Below, piece after piece: positions 1 to 5,372 of a DNA stretch of 6,443 bases; within the stretch, counting starts at the first letter, position 1, and each line of letters begins with the position of its first letter. The DNA is from Deltaproteobacteria bacterium. Lineage in GTDB: Bacteria; Bdellovibrionota_C; UBA2361; OMII01. A program made the position numbers and the translations under genes. Below the pieces are notes generated by a model, which saw only the letters and a program-made list of their open reading frames with translations, did no database searches and had not been told where the DNA came from. The stretch is taken from positions 1,289 through 7,731 of the forward strand of contig JALRCK010000093.1 of assembly GCA_023262305.1 (NCBI GenBank), in the 5' to 3' direction.

Positions 1-1
1 G

Positions 2-316
2 TTTGTGGGAAGCTGCGGTATAGGCTTCCATTCCGAGACTACTGCCGGAGGTGGATATATCCTCAACCAGAATTTTTGGGGCAATGGGTACGCCGCTGAG
101 GCGTGGAAGGTTGTAGTTGATTGGGCTCGCAGTCAGCCGAATGTTCAACGCATCGAAGCAACCCACCACCCGGAGAACCAAGCCTCGGGTGCGGTTATGC
201 GAAAGGTCGGACTAACCTTTGATAGAATCGCTCGGAAAGAGAATGGGTACCCGAACGTTAACGAAGCGATCGTGGACGAAGTGGTGTATGCCTGGAAACG
301 AAGTGATGTTGAATAG
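2..316 (+). CDS. GNAT-family N-acetyltransferase (RimJ/RimL-like), 3' part only
   Basis: This is the C-terminal part (about 105 codons) of a Gcn5-related acetyltransferase, which moves an acetyl group from acetyl-CoA to an amine, often a protein N-terminus or a small molecule. The reading frame is open to the left edge, so the true start lies outside the window; the GTG at position 5 is an internal codon, not a start. Counting that GTG as residue 1, residues 21-33 hold the acetyl-CoA pyrophosphate-binding turn (NQNFWGNGYAAEA, the usual 'WGkGyAtEA' motif). Residues 54-70 match the motif B region of RimJ/RimL proteins (HHPENQASGAVMRKVGL, usual form 'NxaSxrvleKlGF'). The C-terminal strand ends in VVYAWKR before a TAG stop. 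The substrate cannot be told from this fragment. The gene converges on the next one, with 24 bases between the two stop codons. Confidence 0.87.
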   Translation, partial: FVGSCGIGFHSETTAGGGYILNQNFWGNGYAAEAWKVVVDWARSQPNVQRIEATHHPENQASGAVMRKVGLTFDRIARKENGYPNVNEAIVDEVVYAWKRSDVE

Positions 317-338
317 GCGCATAGGGTAGAGGGCTCTC

Positions 339-354
339 CTCTAGCTGCCTAGAG
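339..354. repeat. small inverted repeat at the convergent junction
   Basis: CTCTAG and CTAGAG form a perfect 6-base-pair stem around a 4-base loop. The repeat overlaps the TAG stop of the minus-strand HEAT-like gene and lies just past the acetyltransferase stop. A hairpin here could mark transcript ends, but neither side carries a run of T, so it is not a classical intrinsic terminator. A palindrome this short could be chance. Confidence 0.22.
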
Positions 355-1948
355 ACTCGCTCCCGCCTTCTGACGCACCTGTTGGACCAGTCTCTGCTAT
401 GAGTTCAAATCCGTACGACGCGGGTCCCCTGAACACAAAGAGCTCCTCCATCGCCTTAGCCAGTGCGTGCGTTCCGCCACTTTGGTCGCTTCCTGCGCTT
501 CGGGATAGCACGTTAAGAGCGCTCCGAAGTGAGAGCATCGCCGACGGAGCATCGTAAAAATGAGGAGAGGGGATCCGACCCATTTGGGTGGCCTGCACGA
601 AGGTATTAATCGCTACATTGAGCATCCCACAATTCTTTGTATCCACACTATCAAAGATGGGTTTGAGAAATGGGGAATCCGACCGTTCAGTGTAGAACCT
701 TCGAACCATCCCTTGAAGGAGCACGATGCGCTGTGCTTGCACTCCGGCATCAGCACTTTCATGGTTCACTTCCGAGCCCCACAACACTTGAGCGTATTCA
801 TCTAAAATCGGCACAAGCACACGATCAACAGCGGGCGATATGTGATACCCGAACACACGAGCCGCTGCGAGCCGGTCCCCGTGATTATCACTTCTCAATG
901 ACTTGCGAAGATCTGCGAGCGCTCGCTCGCAGGGACCCTCAAGGGCTAGCTGGGCAAGCACCCTGATGCCGGGATGCCAATGTTCGGCAGCTTCTTTGAG
1001 AGAAACGGCGGAAAGGGGATCGGGAAAATGACGAAGCATACGAAGAGCTTCAAGAACCTTGGGATTCTCCTCAGGGCGGATCTCGTTCCGGGAATCCTTG
1101 AACTCGACCCATCGCGCAAGCAGCTGGTCGCGGACAGCACATTCCCCTGGCGTCGGAAGGTTCTCCTCCTTCGATGCCCAAAGATCCAGCAGGGAGTAGA
1201 GCTGCGCGATGTTGAATGGATCGCGAAGGAGGCTTCCCGTTGCTCGCATGACCTCACTCATCTCCATCGCTGGCAAGACCCGGTTGACGGGATCGGACGA
1301 CTCGCGAAGCAGTAGGATCTCGAGTGCTCGCCTGTTCATCGAGTGATCCAGACCTCCGCAGGTAACTGCCCGCAAAAGAACCCTGTCGACCGTTGGATCA
1401 GCCGATCGCCGAAGGATCGTGATCGGATACATGGCTAGAGAGATAATCTCTGATTCATGGCGAACCCAGTCCCGCTCCGTGAAGTGACAGTCAGGTGAAA
1501 CTGCGATGTCGGCTACCAGCTTCCGAAACTCAGCGAACTCTGGTCCTTCAACGATCGGGGGAGCCCCCGTGATAAAATGACAATACTCACGTTGAGCCAG
1601 TCCATCGAGGAGCTCGCGAGTGCACTGAAAGGACTTCCTCCGTATAACTTCACAAGCGAGCGACGCCGTTTGCGGCGATAGGCACGCCCCAAGGCGATAT
1701 CCAAAGTAGGAGAGTGAGGGATTACGATCGCACGTCCAAAGGATATCACTAAGTTCCGCTATGGCTTGCGGTGTCGGCGCATCAAAGAGCCTTCGAATCC
1801 TCCCCCCGTTTGCAGTTCTCGGCGGGGGATCGAGGTCGTCAAACGTGAGGACTTCATGGTCTACATTAGGGTGCTTGTTTGAAAGAGGGGTGTTGTTGGG
1901 ACCATGCTGAGCCCCGTTTGAATCCGATGGTTCATCTCGATGAATCAC
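341..1948 (-). CDS. unrecognised helical protein with weak HEAT-like repeats
   Basis: I do not recognise the family. The reading frame extends to a GTG at 1966, but I prefer the in-frame GTG at 1948, giving about 535 residues. An AGGAG lies 10 bases before that codon, whereas little resembles a ribosome site before 1966. The first ~45 residues are polar and rich in Asp, Asn and Pro, so probably disordered. The rest is dominated by amphipathic helices. Two stretches resemble HEAT/ARM-type units: residues about 325-336 (HPGIRVLAQLAL) and 355-369 (SDNHGDRLAAARVFG), each with an Arg, a small-residue core and a Leu or Phe in HEAT-like spacing. The tail is rich in Gly and Ser. There is no signal peptide, no convincing membrane segment, and no catalytic motif that I can see. 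HEAT-like proteins usually serve as binding scaffolds, so a protein-protein role is a reasonable inference and no more. It lies downstream of the helicase on the same strand and converges on the acetyltransferase. Confidence 0.72.
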   Translation of the reverse strand: MIHRDEPSDSNGAQHGPNNTPLSNKHPNVDHEVLTFDDLDPPPRTANGGRIRRLFDAPTPQAIAELSDILWTCDRNPSLSYFGYRLGACLSPQTASLACEVIRRKSFQCTRELLDGLAQREYCHFITGAPPIVEGPEFAEFRKLVADIAVSPDCHFTERDWVRHESEIISLAMYPITILRRSADPTVDRVLLRAVTCGGLDHSMNRRALEILLLRESSDPVNRVLPAMEMSEVMRATGSLLRDPFNIAQLYSLLDLWASKEENLPTPGECAVRDQLLARWVEFKDSRNEIRPEENPKVLEALRMLRHFPDPLSAVSLKEAAEHWHPGIRVLAQLALEGPCERALADLRKSLRSDNHGDRLAAARVFGYHISPAVDRVLVPILDEYAQVLWGSEVNHESADAGVQAQRIVLLQGMVRRFYTERSDSPFLKPIFDSVDTKNCGMLNVAINTFVQATQMGRIPSPHFYDAPSAMLSLRSALNVLSRSAGSDQSGGTHALAKAMEELFVFRGPASYGFELIAETGPTGASEGGSESLGS

Positions 1949-1958
1949 ACTACAGCAT

Positions 1959-1963
1959 CTCCT
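1959..1963 (-). promoter_or_regulatory. ribosome binding site deciding the start of the HEAT-like gene
   Basis: On the minus strand AGGAG occurs 10 bases before the GTG at 1948. It lies within the coding sequence if translation began at the GTG at 1966, so it argues for the later start and shortens the protein by six residues (MRRCCS). The spacing is slightly long but usable. Confidence 0.45.
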
Positions 1964-1966
1964 CAC

Positions 1967-2127
1967 TCACAGGGATCCATCCAACACACTCACTCGGATG
2001 ATCCTCGCCAGAGGTTGGCACGCCTGATTACCCTGTTCAACAAAGCTCATCCGTTTTGTTGCTTACACGCAGTGCCTGCCACGTTGGAGTATCCATATTC
2101 CGACTATAACAAACAGAAAATGACACC
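1967..2127. other. intergenic region between helicase and HEAT-like gene
   Basis: About 160-180 bases separate two genes on the minus strand. It is AT-richer near the helicase stop than the flanking genes. I see one weak inverted repeat (2038-2061) and no -35/-10 pair with proper spacing for the downstream gene. The gap is long for a tight operon, so a separate promoter is possible, but I cannot point to one. Confidence 0.35.
2038..2061. repeat. inverted repeat, weak hairpin downstream of the helicase
   Basis: CAACAAA (2038-2044) and TTTGTTG (2055-2061) form a perfect 7-base-pair, AT-rich stem around a 10-base loop, about 70 bases past the helicase stop on the minus strand. It lacks a following T-run and the stem is weak. 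It could be a protein-binding site or an imperfect terminator, or chance. Confidence 0.22.
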
Positions 2128-4167
2128 CTACGCGGTACCGGACTCCTCGTCCTCAATCGTCATATCCATCGAGCGAACGAGCTTCGAAAAACCAAACGTC
2201 GGGAGCGCTGCAGCTGGTCGAGACCAGGTCACAAGGCAGAGGTTCTCCTCCGCTCGGGTTGTGGCCACATAGAGGAGGTTTCGGCCTTGTTCGCTAGAAC
2301 CGTAGCTTTGTGCCGATGGGTTCCACAGCAGAACAGAGAAGAATTCCAGCCCCTTAACTTGATGCACATCAGTAACGAGAATTCCCTCCTCAAATGAGAA
2401 GGTGTAGGCATCTCCGAGGCGCACAAGCTGTCCGAAGGTCGGCTGCAGCATCTTGTATGCAAACCTTGCCTCCTCGGGTGTTGCGCAGATAACAGCGGTC
2501 ACCATAGAGGGATAGAGCTCAACAGCTTTTGAGAGCCATTTGAGAACATACTCGATCCCCTGTGATTCGTTGCGGGTCTTGAACCATATCGGCGTCCGTC
2601 CGGGTCGCCCAGTCTTGATAAGTGAGCGCTGCTGAATGTGATCGGCCAAGCGCATAATCGGCAACGTCGATCGGTGGCTAACCTCCAGAGAAACGTACTT
2701 CGACATATCTCCACTAAAATTCCAATGCTTGCGAAGCTTCTCCCAGCCAGGAAACGACCCGTGCTCGTCGATGTTTTGCGAGGTATCTCCAACGAGGGTG
2801 AGATCCTTGTGAGCCTTGACAGAGCCGATAATCGTTGACAACTCAATCGGAGAGAGGTCTTGAACCTCATCAACAACAACGTGACCGTATGCGCCGATCT
2901 GCCCGGATTCTTGGATCACCCCACCACACCGAAGCTGGAAGGCTCTGAGCAAAAGTGCATCGTCGCTCCAGTCAAAGACGCCACTCTCATAGTTGGCTCG
3001 TGTCCACGCCAGGGCCTCACCAACCAGCGCCTCCGAGATGAGGCGGGTCTCATCAAACCCCACAATCGTTTTTGGCCGAGACAAAACATCGAGGATATCC
3101 CGCCCCAGAACCTCTACTGTTACCTGAGCAAGGGGCGGCGCAGTCTTGAGGTGGCTCTCAAGCGCCTTGAGGAGGGCCAGCGATCGTTTAACCCGCTGAG
3201 TCCCAGCCGGAGGGGGAGACGAGGGACGGCTCAGGATGAGTTCAGACGCCACCTGCAAGCTCTTGAGAGTCCTTGCGGCCCACTCATGGTAGGTACGGAC
3301 GCGAACCCCTGAGATCCCAACAGACGGAAGGGAGCTCTCGACATACCTTCGAAGCACTGGGCTCAAGACGAGAAACACACTCTCCTGCGGCTTGAGCGGC
3401 GAGTTATCGCTATGAAGGAGCCACGCCAATCGGTGCAGCGCCACGGTGGTTTTCCCGGATCCCGCGACCCCTTGAATCAAGATAGCCGTGTCCGCATCAA
3501 CGGTTATAGACCGGAACTGCTCAGCCGTAATCAACGAGAGGATCTCGGGAAGGTGGCTGTCGGTGGATTTGCGACGGTGCATACTCCCCACGCTCGGCTC
3601 CCATGTCGCGCTAGTCGGATTCCAATGAAAGGTTCCGAATCGGTTTTGCACCGTTCGCAAATCCCCCTTATCGACCTCAATCCGATTTCTCAGAATGACT
3701 TTGCCCGAGCGTTCGCGCCCGAGTATCTCTTCAAGATAGTCGTCGCCCTCTTTGTACTCGTAGTAGAGTTTAGAGATGGGGGCTTTTCGCCAATCTATAA
3801 TCCGAAGGTCCGTGTTTGCAGCAAATCCCAATTTATATTCGATAAACTTCGTGGAGCCGTTTGGCTCATCCTCTTCGAGGGAGATCCGAGCAAAGTAGGG
3901 GTTCTGAAGCTGCTTTTTGAGCGTCTCAAGCTCCTCACGCTTTGAATCCTTCAGACCATGAGATACCGCCTCGTCTGAGGCGAGAAGAGCCTTATCCTCG
4001 ACCCGTCGTGTCTCGTGAATCTCCGATGTCAGAGCTCGAGCACGACGATTCTCGGCCACGAGCCGCTCCTCTGCGCGCGCTATCTGGGATGCCACGGCTC
4101 CCTTAACGCTCACAAAGACCGCATGCTCGGCATCGAGGCTCTCTTTTTCTTCAGCTGACAGGCTCAT
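2128..4167 (-). CDS. HelD-like superfamily 1 helicase / RNA polymerase-recycling ATPase
   Basis: A 679-residue protein of the UvrD/Rep-like superfamily, closest in layout to HelD. In Firmicutes and actinobacteria HelD binds RNA polymerase and uses ATP to free stalled enzyme from DNA or from rifampicin. Residues 1-90 are charged and predicted coiled coil, like HelD's secondary-channel arm. They run into the HelD-type block NPYFARI (89-95) and IDWRKAPISKLYYEY (124-138). ATPase motifs are intact: Q-motif region 213-224; Walker A GVAGSGKT (233-240); motif Ia around 265-284; Walker B VVVDEVQDLSP (430-440); motif III TLVGDTSQNID (457-467); motif IV VSHRS (496-500); motif V TDVHQVKGLEFF (599-610); motif VI LLYVATTRAEENL (631-643). 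Bacillus HelD is about 775 residues, so this is a compact version. The ATG at 4167 has no Shine-Dalgarno sequence; a promoter candidate just upstream would make a near-leaderless mRNA. Family assignment is firm. The RNA polymerase role is inferred from the family, and a DNA-repair helicase role is the alternative. Confidence 0.93.
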   Translation of the reverse strand: MSLSAEEKESLDAEHAVFVSVKGAVASQIARAEERLVAENRRARALTSEIHETRRVEDKALLASDEAVSHGLKDSKREELETLKKQLQNPYFARISLEEDEPNGSTKFIEYKLGFAANTDLRIIDWRKAPISKLYYEYKEGDDYLEEILGRERSGKVILRNRIEVDKGDLRTVQNRFGTFHWNPTSATWEPSVGSMHRRKSTDSHLPEILSLITAEQFRSITVDADTAILIQGVAGSGKTTVALHRLAWLLHSDNSPLKPQESVFLVLSPVLRRYVESSLPSVGISGVRVRTYHEWAARTLKSLQVASELILSRPSSPPPAGTQRVKRSLALLKALESHLKTAPPLAQVTVEVLGRDILDVLSRPKTIVGFDETRLISEALVGEALAWTRANYESGVFDWSDDALLLRAFQLRCGGVIQESGQIGAYGHVVVDEVQDLSPIELSTIIGSVKAHKDLTLVGDTSQNIDEHGSFPGWEKLRKHWNFSGDMSKYVSLEVSHRSTLPIMRLADHIQQRSLIKTGRPGRTPIWFKTRNESQGIEYVLKWLSKAVELYPSMVTAVICATPEEARFAYKMLQPTFGQLVRLGDAYTFSFEEGILVTDVHQVKGLEFFSVLLWNPSAQSYGSSEQGRNLLYVATTRAEENLCLVTWSRPAAALPTFGFSKLVRSMDMTIEDEESGTA

Positions 4168-4178
4168 ACAGGGGCGGC

Positions 4179-4207
4179 AGAATACCCAAAGTGAGGGCGC
4201 TCCTCAA
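4179..4207 (-). promoter_or_regulatory. candidate sigma70-type promoter of the helicase gene
   Basis: Reading the minus strand, TTGAGG (4207-4202) and TATTCT (4184-4179) are separated by exactly 17 bases. Each box matches four of six consensus positions. The transcript would begin near 4172, leaving about five bases before the ATG at 4167. That suits the missing ribosome binding site and suggests leaderless or near-leaderless translation. Prediction by eye only. Confidence 0.33.
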
Positions 4208-4209
4208 TC

Positions 4210-4224
4210 ACTCAGTCGATGAGT
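4210..4224. repeat. short inverted repeat in the helicase/radC divergent region
   Basis: ACTCA and TGAGT form a perfect 5-base-pair inverted repeat with a 5-base centre, just upstream of the helicase -35 candidate. The position would suit an operator, but the repeat is short and could be chance. It overlaps the alternative radC start codon at 4219. Confidence 0.18.
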
Positions 4225-4287
4225 CAGCTAACATTTCAGGGGGGCAAGAAAACGTCACAAAAGACGAAGGGTTACGCAACTCCCCTC

Positions 4288-4293
4288 CATAAT
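4288..4293 (+). promoter_or_regulatory. possible -10 box for radC
   Basis: CATAAT matches five of six bases of TATAAT and lies 15 bases before the ATG at 4309. No acceptable -35 box sits 16-18 bases upstream, so this is a weak call. If real, the transcript would begin near 4300 and support the 4309 start with a very short leader. Confidence 0.2.
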
Positions 4294-4308
4294 TCCCGAT
4301 GCATCGTC

Positions 4309-4971
4309 ATGGAATCTATCGACACGACACAACATTCTCGCCCGCGCGAAAAACTCGCCCTTCAAGGACCCCGCGCACTCTCCGACACCGAACTGCTCGC
4401 TATCATGCTGGGAACCGGGACCCGGAGCTGCCCAGTTGAACGGCTCGCCGCAAAGGTGTTGCCGTACTTTGACTCAGCAGACGGTCCAAGTCTTGACGCA
4501 CTCCAGGCGATCTCTGGGATCGGACCCTCTAAGGCCTACCTCTTGGCTGCTGCGCTTGAGTTTTCACGGCGCCGCATCCACCCAGAGGGAATACGAATTA
4601 AGCGGGCTCATGATGTTACCCCCCTTCTGGCACACCTTCTTGACCGCCATCAAGAGCACGTTGTGTGTATCTCGCTCAACGGAGCTCATGAGGTGGTTAA
4701 GATCCGAACCGTCTCGATTGGACTCCTCACCAGTTGCCCGATACACCCACGCGAGGTGTTTGTTGGTCCGATAACAGACCGGGCCTACTCCGTGATCATT
4801 GCTCATAATCACCCATCTGGAGATCCTACCCCAAGCGAGGAAGATAAACGGGTAACAACACAGATCGCCCAGGCAGCCAGGACGCTCGGTATTAAGCTGC
4901 TCGACCACATCATCGTGGCGAGACGGGGCTACTACAGCTTTCAGGAGCACGGACTACTCTCGTCCCCGTAA
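4309..4971 (+). CDS. radC: RadC family protein (JAMM/MPN+ domain)
   Basis: About 220 residues, the usual RadC length. RadC proteins (RadC/YicR) have an N-terminal UPF0758-type region with a helix-hairpin-helix and a C-terminal JAMM (MPN+) metalloprotease-like domain. The historical 'DNA repair' name is poorly supported and the true function is unsettled. Counted from the ATG at 4309, residues 11-32 carry the family hallmark RPREKLALQGPRALSD followed by TELLAI. The helix-hairpin-helix lies at about 65-85 (LQAISGIGPSKAYLL). The metal signature is complete: HNHPSGDPTPSEED at 166-179, with His166, His168, Ser176 and Asp179 as expected ligands or catalytic residues, plus a conserved-position Glu128 (HEVVKI). 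I chose 4309 because RadC proteins normally begin about ten residues before RPREKL. The frame extends to another ATG at 4219, which would add 30 polar residues. Neither start has a Shine-Dalgarno sequence. It is divergent from the helicase and tail to tail with the next gene. Confidence 0.94.
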   Translation: MESIDTTQHSRPREKLALQGPRALSDTELLAIMLGTGTRSCPVERLAAKVLPYFDSADGPSLDALQAISGIGPSKAYLLAAALEFSRRRIHPEGIRIKRAHDVTPLLAHLLDRHQEHVVCISLNGAHEVVKIRTVSIGLLTSCPIHPREVFVGPITDRAYSVIIAHNHPSGDPTPSEEDKRVTTQIAQAARTLGIKLLDHIIVARRGYYSFQEHGLLSSP

Positions 4972-4985
4972 GACTATAGTGGGGA
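4963..4985. repeat. possible hairpin at the radC convergent junction
   Basis: TCCCC (4963-4967) pairs with GGGGA (4981-4985), extended by two G-U pairs, around a 9-base loop. It spans both stop codons of the convergent pair, and an 8-base palindrome ACTATAGT (4973-4980) lies inside it. No T-run follows on either strand, so it is at best a non-canonical bidirectional end signal. Confidence 0.22.
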
Positions 4986-5372
4986 GCTGCGTGCGAAGCC
5001 GAAGTTGGTGAGATACCAATCGACGGTAGTCCCGGGATGAGTCCCCGTACCCTCAAAGGCGCAACTCACGTACTCAACAACATCAGAGAGCTTGCCCCGA
5101 CTGCCACGCTCTTCGAGCCACTCGTAGACATGGTTGATCTGGGCGAACCACTCAGAGAGAGGGTATTCACTTCGAAAACTGCGCTCGCAAATGTCTGCGA
5201 GGAGGGGAGCCGCAAGAGGATTATTCTTCAGATCCCTATAGGCAAAACGCACAAACGACGCTGCCTTATCTGCTGGTAGCGCCGCCAGTGCCTCATGCGC
5301 GTTGCGGGGAACGCATGAGAGGGGAACTGCTGTCTCAATCACTTCTAGTACCCGAGATTCGGTGCCAGCCAT
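4974..5372 (-). CDS. small unrecognised protein downstream of metH
   Basis: A 132-residue protein that I do not recognise. It starts at the ATG at 5372, inside the metH coding sequence, and overlaps metH by 28 bases in another frame. An excellent AGGAGG lies 7 bases before this ATG. A GTG at 5342, two bases past the metH stop, is a possible alternative start but has no ribosome site. The product is probably cytoplasmic and helical: no signal peptide, no membrane segment. Visible features are an Ala/Leu-rich helix at 25-50, an aromatic, acidic stretch at 70-90 (SEWFAQINHVYEWLEERG), and a C-terminal part with YVSCAFEGTGTHPGTTVDWY at 101-120. Two cysteines (Cys20, Cys61) and Cys104 form no metal-binding pattern. 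Position after metH suggests cotranscription, but a role in methionine or cobalamin metabolism would be guesswork. Its stop lies two bases from the radC stop on the opposite strand. Confidence 0.7.
   Translation of the reverse strand: MAGTESRVLEVIETAVPLSCVPRNAHEALAALPADKAASFVRFAYRDLKNNPLAAPLLADICERSFRSEYPLSEWFAQINHVYEWLEERGSRGKLSDVVEYVSCAFEGTGTHPGTTVDWYLTNFGFARSSPL

Noticed and set aside
974..1315. 113-codon + strand reading frame
   Set aside because: It sits inside the HEAT-like gene on the opposite strand, with no independent support. Since the HEAT-like gene is itself unrecognised, I weighed it, but the 535-codon frame is far longer and has a ribosome site.
1940..2272. 110-codon + strand reading frame across the helicase/HEAT-like gap
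   Set aside because: It has no ribosome site, its 3' half lies antisense to the helicase C-terminus, and its translation looks low in complexity and unlike a folded protein. More likely a shadow.
3412..3945. 177-codon + strand reading frame
   Set aside because: It lies wholly antisense to the helicase coil and Walker A region, whose frame is strongly conserved. It resembles no family and is best explained as a shadow of that gene.
4168..4308. Operator or mobile-element attachment site in the divergent region
   Set aside because: Only a 5-base inverted repeat is visible. No direct repeats, integrase or transposase accompany it, so I do not claim an insertion site.
2128..4971. Helicase plus RadC as a phage-defence or mobile-element module
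   Set aside because: RadC-like genes do occur on defence and integrative islands, but here there is no nuclease, integrase, toxin or phage gene, and metH flanks the region. HelD-like and RadC proteins are both common chromosomal genes.
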